Assembly: GCA_947259295.1 (NCBI GenBank) | Contig: CAMYMG010000052.1 | Coordinates: 1-55,544, forward strand | Direction: 5' to 3' | From: an uncultured Rhizobiaceae bacterium | Lineage (GTDB): Bacteria > Pseudomonadota > Alphaproteobacteria > Rhizobiales > Rhizobiaceae | Length of the DNA stretch: 55,544 bases | Shown: one piece after another, positions 35,478 through 43,870 of the stretch | How the letters are laid out: each line of letters begins with the position of its first letter | Position numbering within the stretch: position 1 is the first letter of the stretch | Program-made: the position numbers and the translations under genes | Notes under the pieces: model-generated | Database searches by the model: none | The model's input: the letters and a program-made list of their open reading frames with translations, nothing else | Told to the model about the DNA's origin: nothing

Positions 35478-36251
35478 ATGCCTCAGCCCCTCGTTGCCGT
35501 CTCCACCGACGTTCGCCACGTCGACAACTACACCTGGCACGCCGCGCCGCAGCAGTATCTCGAGGCCGCAATCTCGGCCTCCGGTGTATTTCCAGTCCTC
35601 GTCCCGTCCTTCGGCGACCGCCTCGACCTCGACCAGCTTCTAGACTCGGTCGATGGCGTCATGCTGACGGGGTCGAAGTCGAACGTGAACCCGGAACTCT
35701 ATGGCGGCGACGCCAGCGAGGCCAACGGCCCCTATGACCCCGACCGCGACGCGACGACCCTGCCGCTGATCCGCCGGGCGATCGAGCGCGGTGTGCCGCT
35801 GCTCGCCATCTGCCGCGGCATTCAGGAACTGAACGTGGCGCTCGGCGGCAGCCTGGCAACCGAAATCCAGGAGCGCGAAGGTTCGCTCGACCACCGGGCA
35901 CCCGTATCGGATAACCAGGACGAACGCTTCGCTATCCGTCAGAACGTGTCGATCAAGCCTGGCACCTGCCTGGCGGGTGTCTTCGGCGCCGGCGACATCA
36001 AGGTCAACTCGGTGCACCGCCAGGGCGTCGACCGGCTGGGTGACCGGCTCGAGGTCGAGGCCGTCGCCGACGATGGCACGGTCGAGGCGGTTTCCGTTAA
36101 GGACGCCCGCGCCTTTGCCGTCGGCGTCCAGTGGCACCCCGAGTACTGGGCCCGGTCCGACGACAATTCGGCGAAGATATTCAAGGCTTTCGGCGATGCC
36201 GTCCGGGCCCACGCCCTGGCCCGGACCGCCGCCCGCACGGCTGCGGAGTAG
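35478..36251 (+). CDS. Class I glutamine amidotransferase (PuuD-like gamma-glutamyl hydrolase family)
   Basis: A 257-residue cytoplasmic enzyme of the peptidase C26 family. The nucleophile elbow is LLAICRGIQELNVALGG with the catalytic cysteine, and the general base histidine is in GVQWHPEYWA. The start MPQPLVAVSTDVRHVDNYTW and LTGSKSNVNPELYGG fit the gamma-glutamyl-GABA hydrolase group (PuuD). That enzyme releases GABA from gamma-glutamyl-GABA in putrescine breakdown. The substrate here is inferred only; a PuuA-like ligase is encoded 11 kb away. Start ATG 35478 follows AGGAAA. It runs convergently into a dehydrogenase gene, with stop codons abutting (TAG then CTA). Confidence 0.85.
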   Translation: MPQPLVAVSTDVRHVDNYTWHAAPQQYLEAAISASGVFPVLVPSFGDRLDLDQLLDSVDGVMLTGSKSNVNPELYGGDASEANGPYDPDRDATTLPLIRRAIERGVPLLAICRGIQELNVALGGSLATEIQEREGSLDHRAPVSDNQDERFAIRQNVSIKPGTCLAGVFGAGDIKVNSVHRQGVDRLGDRLEVEAVADDGTVEAVSVKDARAFAVGVQWHPEYWARSDDNSAKIFKAFGDAVRAHALARTAARTAAE

Positions 36252-37235
36252 CTACCGCGCTTTCGGCTTCGCGTCCGCCGTCTCCGGCACGGCGGTAATC
36301 GCCTCGCCCTTCGAAAACCAGCTCTCCAGATTGTCGGCGACGAGGTCGGCCATGGCGTTGCGCGTGTGCACGGATGCCGAGCCGACATGCGGCAAGAGCG
36401 TCGCATTGGGAAGGTCGAGCAGCGCCGTCGGTACCCGCGGCTCGTCGGCGAAGACGTCGAGGCCGGCAGCGAGGATCGTGCCATCAGCAAGCGCCTTGGC
36501 AAGCGCCTCTTCGTCGACCGTGGTGCCGCGGCCTATATTGACGAAGACACCCTTCGGTCCGAGCGCCTTCAGCACCGTCATGTCGACGGCCTTCAAGGTG
36601 GAGGCGCCGCCGGGTACCACCGAGATCAGCGTGTCGACGGCCTCGGCAAGCGAGACCAGCGTCGGATGATAGTCGTAGGCGAGGCCATCGACCTGACGGC
36701 GGTTGTGGTAGGCGACGCTCATCCCGCAGGCTTCCAGCCGCTTGGCGATGGCCTGGCCGATGCGGCCCATGCCGAAGATGCCGGCACGGCGGCCGCGCAG
36801 CGTGGCGCCGGTCAGCGGATAGGCGCCCTCGCTCTCCCAGCGGCCGGCGCGCAGATAGGCCTCCGCACGCGGCAGTTCGCGCACCGCGTTGATCAGCAGG
36901 CCGAGCGCGGTGTCGGCGACTTCCTCGGTCAGCACGTCCGGCGTGTTGGTGACCATGATGCCTCGGCTCGCCGCATGGCGGGCGTCGACGGCGTCGTAGC
37001 CGACACCGAAGCTCGCGATGATCTCGAGTTTGGGCAGCGCGTCGATCAGGTCCGCATTGACGGCGCCGAAGGCCGCGATGCCGCGCACGCTGCTGGCCAT
37101 CTCCGGCGTGACCAGCGCCGCGTCGCCCTTCTCCATCCTGAGGACCGAAAAAATCCCCGGGATGCGGGTTGCCGCGTGGTCGGACAGTGCCCCGACTGCG
37201 AGGATGGTGATGTCATGCAGGTCGGTCGAAGTCAT
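36252..37235 (-). CDS. D-2-hydroxyacid dehydrogenase (glyoxylate/hydroxypyruvate reductase-like)
   Basis: A 327-residue NAD(P)-dependent dehydrogenase. The cofactor motif GIFGMGRIGQAIAKRLEACG is near residue 155. Catalytic residues are seen as Arg in NIGRGTTVDE, Glu in DVFADEP and His in LLPHVGSAS. Most relatives reduce glyoxylate, hydroxypyruvate or other 2-oxoacids. The Arg in the cofactor pocket (YHNRRQVDG) favours NADPH (inference). Its ATG overlaps the end of the LacI gene (TCAT on plus strand, ATGA on minus), so regulator and enzyme are cotranslated. Start ATG 37235 follows GGAG at a short distance. Confidence 0.88.
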   Translation of the reverse strand: MTSTDLHDITILAVGALSDHAATRIPGIFSVLRMEKGDAALVTPEMASSVRGIAAFGAVNADLIDALPKLEIIASFGVGYDAVDARHAASRGIMVTNTPDVLTEEVADTALGLLINAVRELPRAEAYLRAGRWESEGAYPLTGATLRGRRAGIFGMGRIGQAIAKRLEACGMSVAYHNRRQVDGLAYDYHPTLVSLAEAVDTLISVVPGGASTLKAVDMTVLKALGPKGVFVNIGRGTTVDEEALAKALADGTILAAGLDVFADEPRVPTALLDLPNATLLPHVGSASVHTRNAMADLVADNLESWFSKGEAITAVPETADAKPKAR

Positions 37236-38254
37236 GTGCGCTCCACTGGGTTTCCGGTCGATTGCCGGACATGCAGTTCCGGCTTGATAAGTTCCTGGGA
37301 CGCCTGCACGGACTGGCCGTTCAGCCTGTCGAGCAGCGCCCTTGCGGCGCGGCGGCCAACTTCGCGCTGGCCGTTCCACACGGTGGTGAGGGCAGGCGTC
37401 GCGATCGCCGCCTCTTCCAGATCGTCGTAGCCGGTGACCGAAATGTCCACCCCGGGCACGAGACCGGCGCGCGCAATTCCGTTCATCAGCCCGATGGCGA
37501 CGAGGTCGTTCCAGCAGCAGGCGGCCGTGGGACGGTCCTTCAGCGCCAGGAACTGCCCGGCCGCCTCGAAGCCCGCCTGCTTGGTGCGCGGGCCGGCTAT
37601 GCGCCAGGACGGCCTGACCTCCAGTCCGGCGGCTTCCATCGCCGCCAAGTAGCCGTGGTAGCGGTCGCGGCCGGTCGAGGTCTGGTCGGTGCCGCCGACC
37701 ATGGCGATGCGCTTGTGGCCGAGCGAGATCAGGTGGTTGGTGGCAAGGCCGGTTCCATAGGAGTCGTCGCCGCGAAACACCGGCACATGGGCGCCTTCGA
37801 CGGTTCGTGCGATGAGCACGGCCGGCAGGCCGTTCTCCTCGGCCATGATGATGTCTTCCGGCGGCGTGCCGATGGCCGGCGACATGATGACGCCGTCAGC
37901 GCCGAGCTGCAGCAGCGTGTCGACGAAGGTGCGCTGCTTTTCGAGCTGGTCGTAATGGTTGGAAAGGATGAAGGTTTGCCGGCTGCGGTCGAGCTCGCTC
38001 TCGATCGAGCGCAGGATCTCGGCGAAGAAGGGGTTCATGATGTCGTGAACGACGACGCCGACGATGCCCGAACGCGACGTGCGCAGGCTGGCGGCGCGGC
38101 GGTTGTAGATATAGCCGATCGCCCGCGCGTGATCCTTGATGCGGTCGCGGGTGGCGTCGGCGACGAGAGGACTGTCACGCAGGGCCAGGGATACGGTTGC
38201 CGTGGATACGCCAAGCGCATCGGCAATCGTCGAAAGCTTGATCTTCTGTGCCAG
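37232..38254 (-). CDS. LacI-family transcriptional regulator (apparent CTG start)
   Basis: A 340-residue repressor. The helix-turn-helix at the start, LAQKIKLSTIADALGVSTAT then VSLALRDSPLVADATRDRIK, is complete, followed by the hinge NRRAASLRTSRSGIVGVVVH and a periplasmic-binding-like domain (MSPAIGTPPEDIIMAEE, then GRDRYHGYLAAMEAAG). No ATG, GTG or TTG in frame precedes this helix-turn-helix; the first ATG (38038) would delete it. CTG at 38252-38254 has GGAGG five bases upstream, so it is the best start. Its ligand is probably a sugar or acid handled by the coupled dehydrogenase. Confidence 0.85.
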   Translation of the reverse strand: MAQKIKLSTIADALGVSTATVSLALRDSPLVADATRDRIKDHARAIGYIYNRRAASLRTSRSGIVGVVVHDIMNPFFAEILRSIESELDRSRQTFILSNHYDQLEKQRTFVDTLLQLGADGVIMSPAIGTPPEDIIMAEENGLPAVLIARTVEGAHVPVFRGDDSYGTGLATNHLISLGHKRIAMVGGTDQTSTGRDRYHGYLAAMEAAGLEVRPSWRIAGPRTKQAGFEAAGQFLALKDRPTAACCWNDLVAIGLMNGIARAGLVPGVDISVTGYDDLEEAAIATPALTTVWNGQREVGRRAARALLDRLNGQSVQASQELIKPELHVRQSTGNPVERT

Positions 38255-38259
38255 TACGA

Positions 38260-38264
38260 CCTCC
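38260..38264 (-). promoter_or_regulatory. Shine-Dalgarno GGAGG that sets the CTG start
   Basis: Read on the minus strand the sequence is GGAGG, then TCGTA, then CTG. Five bases is an ideal spacing, and it is the only good ribosome site that lies before the helix-turn-helix of the LacI gene. Confidence 0.7.
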
Positions 38265-38288
38265 GCGCCCTGCCCGCGACCCCCATCG

Positions 38289-38305
38289 CTTTAAACAGTT
38301 TAAAG
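38289..38305. promoter_or_regulatory. Palindromic operator candidate for the LacI regulator
   Basis: CTTTAAACAGTTTAAAG is a perfect odd-centred palindrome (8+1+8) lying 35 bases upstream of the CTG start. LacI-family sites are usually palindromes of this size near the promoter, so autoregulation of the lacI-dehydrogenase pair is likely. Confidence 0.7.
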
Positions 38306-38334
38306 GTCGGCTTAGCGCATCGAATTCCGTCAGG

Positions 38335-39318
38335 TCAAAGCTTTTTTGCCAGCTCGCTGTCCTCGGCGTTCGGCGCCGTTCGGCTTTCGAGCCGGAGGCG
38401 ATGTTCGCGGTGGACGATATAGAGGCCGCTGGCGACGATGATGGCGGCTCCACCCATGGTCCAGCGGTCCGGAAATTGGTCGAAGACCACCACCCCGAAG
38501 CCGACCGCCCACACCATCTGCATGTAGGGATAAGGCGCCAGCGCCGTTGTGGTGGCCTGCTTGTAGGCCTGGATGAGCAGCCAGTGACCGACGCCCCCGA
38601 ACAGCCCGAGCCCGAGCAGGATCAGCCAGTGCAAGGCGTCCGGCGGCAGCGATGCCGTGAACGGCACGGCCGGCAGCATCATCACGACCGGCGCCAGCGC
38701 TGAATAGAAGATCAGGCTCTCAGCCGATTCCGTTGCCGACATGTGCCGCGTCATGATGACATAGAGGCAATAGCAAAGCGTCGCGCAGAGCGCATAGACG
38801 TGGCCTATCTCGAACGCGGCAAGGCCCGGCCGCGTGATGACCAGCACGCCGACGAAGCCCGCGGCGACGGCTGCCCAGCGCCGCCAGCCGGCCCACTCCC
38901 CGAGCAAAGGGCCGGCGAGTGCCGTGATCACCATCGGTGCGAAGAAAAAGATCGACATGGTTTCGGCTAGCTGCAGCGTGTTCAGCGCCAGGAAATTGAA
39001 CAGCGTCGAGCCGAACAGGAAGGCGCCGCGCAGCAACTGCCGCGGCAGGCTTCTGGTGCGGAACATCGCCGGATTGCTCCAGCTGCGAAACAGCACCAGC
39101 ACGAGCAGGCCGTGGATGGCGAACCGCATCCAGGCGACGAAGGGCGCCGCCATGCCGTCCAGAACGAGATATTTGGCGCTGGCGTCGAGGCACGAAAACA
39201 ACAGCCCGGCGCCAAGGATCAGGAAGATCGCGGCAGCAGGCGTTGCGGTATCGTGTGGAGGCTTGGATGGTATCAAGGCATGGGTCGCGGATTGACGTGG
39301 CCTATGCTTTTCAGCCAT
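38335..39318 (-). CDS. DMT-superfamily permease (EamA family)
   Basis: A 327-residue transporter with ten predicted helices in two five-helix EamA halves. The first starts at AAAIFLILGAGLLFSCLDAS, the second at IGHVYALCATLCYCLYVIMT. The halves show the family pattern of internal repeat (PFVAWMRFAIHG; PYPYMQMVWAVGFGVVVFDQ). Such proteins export or import small metabolites across the inner membrane; the substrate is unknown. Its N-terminus has about 28 cytoplasmic residues (MAEKHRPRQSATHALIPSK), so a later start is possible. It is transcribed toward the LacI operator region and ends 30 bases before the palindrome. Confidence 0.87.
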   Translation of the reverse strand: MAEKHRPRQSATHALIPSKPPHDTATPAAAIFLILGAGLLFSCLDASAKYLVLDGMAAPFVAWMRFAIHGLLVLVLFRSWSNPAMFRTRSLPRQLLRGAFLFGSTLFNFLALNTLQLAETMSIFFFAPMVITALAGPLLGEWAGWRRWAAVAAGFVGVLVITRPGLAAFEIGHVYALCATLCYCLYVIMTRHMSATESAESLIFYSALAPVVMMLPAVPFTASLPPDALHWLILLGLGLFGGVGHWLLIQAYKQATTTALAPYPYMQMVWAVGFGVVVFDQFPDRWTMGGAAIIVASGLYIVHREHRLRLESRTAPNAEDSELAKKL

Positions 39319-39367
39319 GCGGCGGCCCGCCGCAACCCTGAAGACGCGATATTCGGCTGCCGGAGCG

Positions 39368-39838
39368 CTATTCCTCGCTATCGAGGTCGTCGTCGACCTC
39401 GTCGACGACGGCGCCGGATAGATTTGCCTCGATGCGCGCCAGGAGTTTCGCCAAGGACTTCTGTTCCTTCTTGTCGAGGCCCTTGAGCGCCTGCTTCTCG
39501 GTCTTGCGCAGCGATTTCTCGATCGCCTTGATGGTGTCGCGCCCCGATTCGGTCAGGAAGATATGCGCCTGCCTGGCATCCTGGTCGGAGGCCTTCTTGT
39601 CGAGGAAACCCTGCGCCTGAAGCCGGTTGATCGTCTTGGTGATGGTCGGCGGCCTGACGCCCAGCCGGCTAGCCAGTTGGCCCGGCGTCTGCCCGTCTTC
39701 CTGGTTCAGCGAGATCATGATCTGGTCCTGTCCGGCGTAGAAGCCGTGCGCCAGCAGCCGTGCCGCCAGCGCCGTGCGCGACAGTCGGGCGGCCGAGTGC
39801 AGCCGGCTCATCGTGGCGCCCTTGTTGGTTTTGGCCAT
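39368..39838 (-). CDS. MarR-family transcriptional regulator
   Basis: A 156-residue winged-helix regulator: AARLSRTALAARLLAHGFYA at the dimer helices, GQTPGQLASRLGVRPPTITK as the recognition helix, and LDKKASDQDARQAHIFLTES as the wing. MarR proteins bind palindromic promoters and respond to small compounds. No obvious operator is seen beside it. The acidic C-terminus (VDEVDDDLDSEE) is unusual for the family. ATG 39838; the gene is 49 bases upstream of the DMT transporter on the same strand, a common regulator-exporter arrangement. A 200-base spacer separates it from the flavoprotein gene upstream, and nothing identifiable is in that spacer. Confidence 0.85.
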   Translation of the reverse strand: MAKTNKGATMSRLHSAARLSRTALAARLLAHGFYAGQDQIMISLNQEDGQTPGQLASRLGVRPPTITKTINRLQAQGFLDKKASDQDARQAHIFLTESGRDTIKAIEKSLRKTEKQALKGLDKKEQKSLAKLLARIEANLSGAVVDEVDDDLDSEE

Positions 39839-40038
39839 CTGATGTCCCTCATAGCGCGCCGACCGGCCCGCAGGCGGTCGGCCTTGTGAACGGCAGTCCG
39901 GCCCGGCGGCAACGCCCGCTGAAACCCTTTGCCGGCAATTGAAATCGCTGCCGCCAAGGCTAATGCCAGACGCACGTAACAGTTAGATGACAAACGAAAT
40001 CGTCAACGAGGATTCCGCCACGTCGCATCCAGGCGCGG

Positions 40039-41220
40039 CTATGCCTGCTGGCCGGCCGACCACCCGGATGCCCATGCCCACTGGAAGTTATAGCCGCCGA
40101 GCCAACCGGTGACGTCGACCACCTCCCCGATGAAGTAGAGGCCCGGCACGGACCTGGCCTGCATCGTCCTGGAATCGAGGTCGCGTGTGTCGACGCCGCC
40201 GAGCGTCACCTCGGCCGTGCGGTAGCCTTCGGACCCCGCCGGCCTGATCCGCCAGCCATTGACCGCCTCCGCGACCTTCTTCAGCGCCTTGTCGGGCAGG
40301 TCTGCCATGTTGCCTGCGAGGTCGAACTGCTGTGCCAGCACCTGCGCGAGCTTCTTCGGCAAATGTTCGGCGAGCGCCGTCTGCACCGCCTGGCGACCGT
40401 TGCGGGCCTTGGCGGCGCGTAGCGCCTCGATGACATTCACCGAAGGCAGCATGGCGATCTCGATCTCGGCGCCTTCCCGCCAGTAGGAAGAAATTTGCAG
40501 GATCGCCGGCCCGCTGATGCCGCGATGCGTGAACAGCACGGCTTCCGAAAAGCTCGTCTTGCCGCATTTGACTAGCGCTTCGTCGACGGCAATGCCGGTC
40601 AGCGGCTTCAGCCGCTCCAGCGTGTTCGGGTCGAACGTTAGCGGCACCAGCGCCGGGCGGGTCTCGACGATGCGCAGGCCGAATTGCTGGGCGATATCGT
40701 AGCCAAAGCCGCTTGCGCCCATCTTGGGAATGGACTTGCCGCCGCAGGCGACGACGAGCGAGGAGCAGGCGACCGCGCCCTCCGACAGGGCCACGACGAA
40801 GCCGGCTTCCGTCTTGCCGATCCGCTGCACGCCTGTGGACAACCTGAGCTCTGCGCCGTTCCGCTCCATCTCGCCGCAGAGCATGTCGATGATCTGCCGC
40901 GCCGAGCCGTCGCAGAAGAGTTGGCCGAGCGTCTTTTCGTGATAGGCGATGCCGTGCGCCTCGACCATGGCGATGAAGTCGCGCGGCCGATAGCGCGATA
41001 GCGCCGAGATGCAGAAATGCGGGTTCTGCGACAGGAAGTTCTTTGGCCCGGCATGGATGTTGGTGAAGTTGCAGCGGCCGCCGCCCGAGATGCGGATCTT
41101 CTCGCCGGGCGCGGCGGCATGTTCGACGACCAGCACCGAGCGGCCGCGTTTGGCCGCCTCGATGGCGCACATCATGCCCGCAGCGCCCGCGCCTATGATC
41201 AGGACGTCGACCGATTCCAA
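40039..41220 (-). CDS. NAD(P)/FAD-dependent oxidoreductase, HI0933/YhiN family
   Basis: A 393-residue flavoprotein. The FAD-binding start VDVLIIGAGAAGMMCAIEAA and the family-specific GEKIRISGGGRCNFTN come first. SKSIPKMGASGFGYDIAQQF-like text (CGGKSIPKMGASGFGYDIAQ) follows, and the C-terminus is GLYFIGEVVDVTGWLGGYNF. HI0933-like proteins are predicted oxidoreductases whose substrate is unknown; some relatives reduce or modify aromatic compounds. The start is TTG at 41218-41220 with GAGGGG upstream; the open frame offers no earlier start. The gene is divergent from the CobW gene across 133 bases. Confidence 0.88.
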   Translation of the reverse strand: MESVDVLIIGAGAAGMMCAIEAAKRGRSVLVVEHAAAPGEKIRISGGGRCNFTNIHAGPKNFLSQNPHFCISALSRYRPRDFIAMVEAHGIAYHEKTLGQLFCDGSARQIIDMLCGEMERNGAELRLSTGVQRIGKTEAGFVVALSEGAVACSSLVVACGGKSIPKMGASGFGYDIAQQFGLRIVETRPALVPLTFDPNTLERLKPLTGIAVDEALVKCGKTSFSEAVLFTHRGISGPAILQISSYWREGAEIEIAMLPSVNVIEALRAAKARNGRQAVQTALAEHLPKKLAQVLAQQFDLAGNMADLPDKALKKVAEAVNGWRIRPAGSEGYRTAEVTLGGVDTRDLDSRTMQARSVPGLYFIGEVVDVTGWLGGYNFQWAWASGWSAGQQA

Positions 41221-41353
41221 CTGCTCACCCCTCGCCTTCCGCAGGCCCTGCGCCCAGGCCGATCATCGGCCTGACATGACAGGAGCGCCGCTTTGGCTGA
41301 TGCAAAACCGGCACTGCCATCCTATATGAAGCCTCTGTTCGAATGAGGCTCCC

Positions 41354-42397
41354 ATGACCGAATCCCAGACCCAAATACCCGTAACCGTGCTCACCGGCTA
41401 TCTCGGCTCGGGCAAGACGACGCTGCTCAACCGCATTCTGTCGGAAAACCATGGCAAGCGTTACGCGGTGATCGTCAACGAGTTCGGCGAGATCGGCATC
41501 GACAACGAGCTGATCGTCGAATCGGACGAAGAAATCTACGAGATGAACAATGGCTGCGTCTGCTGCACGGTGCGCGGCGACCTGATCCGCGTCGTCGAGG
41601 GCCTGATGCGCCGTCCCGGCCGCTTCGACGCCATCGTCGTGGAGACGACGGGCCTCGCCGACCCGGTTCCGGTGGCGCAGACCTTCTTCATGGACGAGGA
41701 CGTGCGCGCCAAGACCAAGCTCGACGCTGTCGTCGCGCTGGTCGATGCCAAGCACCTGCCGCTCAGGCTCAAGGATTCGCGCGAGGCCGAGGACCAGATC
41801 GCCTTCGCCGACGTGGTCGTCCTGAACAAGACCGACCTGGTGACGGCCGAGGAACTCGCCGCCGTCGAGGCTACCATCCGCGCCATCAACCCGACGGCCA
41901 AGATCCATCGCACGACGCGGGCCGGCGTCGGCCTCGATCAGGTGCTCGACCGCGGCGCCTTCGATCTCAGCCGGGCGCTCGAGAACGACCCGCATTTCCT
42001 CGACGGTGACCATGACCACGCGCATGGCGACCACGACCATGTTCATGACGAGAATTGTGGCCACGACCACCACGATCACGGCCATGCCTCGCCGATCCAC
42101 GACGTCACGGTACAGTCGGTTTCGCTGCGGGGCGGTGAGATGGACCCGAAGAAATTCTTCCCCTGGATCGAGAAGATCACCCAGATGGAAGGGCCGAACA
42201 TCCTGCGCCTGAAGGGCATCATCGCCATCAAGGACGATCCCGACCGCTATGTCATCCAGGGCGTCCACATGATCATGGAAGGCGACCACCAGCGCCCCTG
42301 GAAGGACGGCGAGAAGCACGAGAGCAGGCTGGTCTTCATCGGCCGCGACCTCAGCACCGAGAGGCTGCAGCGCAGCTTCGAAGCCTGCCAGGCGTGA
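41354..42397 (+). CDS. CobW/COG0523-family metallochaperone GTPase
   Basis: A 347-residue G3E GTPase. Walker A is [16 protein letters not shown] (about residues 14-30), the metal-binding CVCC motif is at residues 68-71 ([15 protein letters not shown]), and the nucleotide motif is [15 protein letters not shown] histidine-rich linker near residue 220 ([20 protein letters not shown]) follows. The CobW C-terminal domain then closes the protein ([20 protein letters not shown]). With CVCC and His-rich stretch it probably moves zinc to a client enzyme; no cobalamin genes are near, and no clear Zur box is seen upstream. The WD40 gene starts nine bases later. Confidence 0.92.
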   Translation: MTESQTQIPVTVLTGYLGSGKTTLLNRILSENHGKRYAVIVNEFGEIGIDNELIVESDEEIYEMNNGCVCCTVRGDLIRVVEGLMRRPGRFDAIVVETTGLADPVPVAQTFFMDEDVRAKTKLDAVVALVDAKHLPLRLKDSREAEDQIAFADVVVLNKTDLVTAEELAAVEATIRAINPTAKIHRTTRAGVGLDQVLDRGAFDLSRALENDPHFLDGDHDHAHGDHDHVHDENCGHDHHDHGHASPIHDVTVQSVSLRGGEMDPKKFFPWIEKITQMEGPNILRLKGIIAIKDDPDRYVIQGVHMIMEGDHQRPWKDGEKHESRLVFIGRDLSTERLQRSFEACQA

Positions 42398-42406
42398 TCG
42401 CGAAGC

Positions 42407-43378
42407 ATGCCGACAGTCGCCCCGCTTGACCTCGACGGCCATTGCGTCAGTGCCGTCTTCCTCGACGACGTGCCGCATTTCGCCATGGCCGACGGCACCA
42501 TCCACCGGCTCGACCATGGCCACAAATGGCAGGAGGTCCATGACGGGCTGCTTGCCGCGACGCTCGACCAGCCGAAAACGCGGCTGATCACGGGCGGCGA
42601 GGATGGCAAGGTATTTTCGAGCGCCGGTGATACGAGCTATTTGCTCGCCGAGGCTGGCCGCAAATGGATCACCAGCGTGGCAAGCGGCCCACAGGGCGCC
42701 ATCGCCTATGCCACCGGCAAGACCGCCTTCGTCCGCTTCGGCGACGGCAAGGTGAAGGAGTTCCAGCACCCGCGCTCGGTCGAAGGCCTGGCCTTCTCGC
42801 CCAAAGGCATGCGCTTCGGCGTCGCCCGCTACAATGGCGCAACGCTGCATTTCCCGGCGACCGACGGCAAGCCCGTCGAACTCGAATGGGCCGGCGCCCA
42901 TACTGGCATCACCTTCTCGCCGGACGGCAATTTTCTGGTCACCACCATGCAGGAAAACGCCCTGCACGGCTGGAAGCTCTCCGACGGCAAACACATGCGC
43001 ATGAGCGGCTACCCGGCCAAGGTGAAGAGCCTGTCGTGGAGTGCCAAGGGCAAGTGGCTGGCGAGTTCAGGCGCGCAGGCGGCCATCGTCTGGCCGTTCT
43101 CCGGCAAGGACGGGCCGATGGGCAAGGCGCCGCTCGAGCTCGGCACGCGCGGCAACGCCATGGTGACGGCAGTCGCCTGCCATCCGAGCCAAGACGTCGC
43201 GGCGATCGGCTACGATGACGGCATGGTCATGGCCGTGCGCTTTGCCGACCTCAAGGAGGTTCTGCTGCGCCGCCCCGGCAAGGGCGCCATCACCTCGATG
43301 ATGTGGGACCGCGAGGAGCGCCGGCTGGTCTTCGGCTCCGAGACCGGCGACTGCGGCGTCGTGGACATCGCCGGGTAG
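42407..43378 (+). CDS. WD40-repeat beta-propeller protein
   Basis: A 323-residue protein built of WD-like blades: LAATLDQPKTRLITGGEDGK, VEGLAFSPKGMRFGVARYNG, AGAHTGITFSPDGNFLVTTM, VKSLSWSAKGKWLASSGAQA and MVTAVACHPSQDVAAIGYDD. Sharing the CobW operon across a nine-base gap, it probably assists or senses the same metal client, a pairing I recall from other rhizobia. No catalytic residues or signal peptide are seen, so it is a cytoplasmic scaffold. The convergent gene begins three bases beyond its stop. Confidence 0.87.
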   Translation: MPTVAPLDLDGHCVSAVFLDDVPHFAMADGTIHRLDHGHKWQEVHDGLLAATLDQPKTRLITGGEDGKVFSSAGDTSYLLAEAGRKWITSVASGPQGAIAYATGKTAFVRFGDGKVKEFQHPRSVEGLAFSPKGMRFGVARYNGATLHFPATDGKPVELEWAGAHTGITFSPDGNFLVTTMQENALHGWKLSDGKHMRMSGYPAKVKSLSWSAKGKWLASSGAQAAIVWPFSGKDGPMGKAPLELGTRGNAMVTAVACHPSQDVAAIGYDDGMVMAVRFADLKEVLLRRPGKGAITSMMWDREERRLVFGSETGDCGVVDIAG

Positions 43379-43380
43379 CA

Positions 43381-43833
43381 TCACGCCCGCCCGGCGGCAG
43401 GCCGTGTCTTGCGGCGCATCGACAGCCCGTCACGCATATTGAGTCCCAGCAGGGCGATGTTGACGGCGCCGGCGGCCAGTTCGATCGCCTGCACCGTCAC
43501 GAAGCCCGCTCCAAAGTCGCCTGCATCGGCCCTTGAGGCAAGGAAGATCGCCGACGGGAGCAGCACCAGCAGGCCGTTTGCGGCGATGATCTTCATGCGC
43601 AGCGCCTTGCGGGCGACCACCGGGCTGCGCCACTTCCTGCCCAGCGAGAAGCCCGACGCCCCGGCTATGGCCAGCGACGGAATCAGCACCAGCATGCCCT
43701 TCAGGACTCCGCTCCTGGCGGCGGCGATGGCGGCCGGGTCGCTGAAGGTCTCGGTTATCGCGGTGGCGCCCCAGAAGACACAGATCGTCAGCAGCGCGAG
43801 GCCGCCGAACGCGGCGTGAACAGCTTTCTTCAT
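43381..43833 (-). CDS. Four-helix membrane protein under likely MarR control
   Basis: A 150-residue protein with four helices: HAAFGGLALLTICVFWGATA, VLKGMLVLIPSLAIAGASGF, KIIAANGLLVLLPSAIFLAS and FVTVQAIELAAGAVNIALLG. The basic loop LGRKWRSPVVARKALRMK lies between helices 2 and 3, and the tail GLSMRRKTRPAAGRA is also basic, so both probably face the cytoplasm. I recognise no family. The gene is divergent from the MarR gene, with two palindromes between them, and is the expected target. Start ATG 43831-43833 follows AAGGA; an ATG five codons earlier would put that Shine-Dalgarno inside the coding frame. Confidence 0.75.
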   Translation of the reverse strand: MKKAVHAAFGGLALLTICVFWGATAITETFSDPAAIAAARSGVLKGMLVLIPSLAIAGASGFSLGRKWRSPVVARKALRMKIIAANGLLVLLPSAIFLASRADAGDFGAGFVTVQAIELAAGAVNIALLGLNMRDGLSMRRKTRPAAGRA

Positions 43834-43852
43834 GGCTATCCTTTCCAATAAG

Positions 43853-43864
43853 ATAGCATGCTAT
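43853..43864. promoter_or_regulatory. MarR operator candidate 1
   Basis: ATAGCATGCTAT, a perfect palindrome 20 bases before the membrane-protein start. Its core AGCATGCT is identical to that of site 2. The centres of the two sites are 22 bases apart, two helical turns, which suits cooperative MarR dimers. Confidence 0.75.
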
Positions 43865-43870
43865 ATATCA

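Noticed and set aside
41225..42994. 589-codon minus-strand frame across the CobW and WD40 genes
   Set aside because: Antisense to two recognised proteins and free of any domain.
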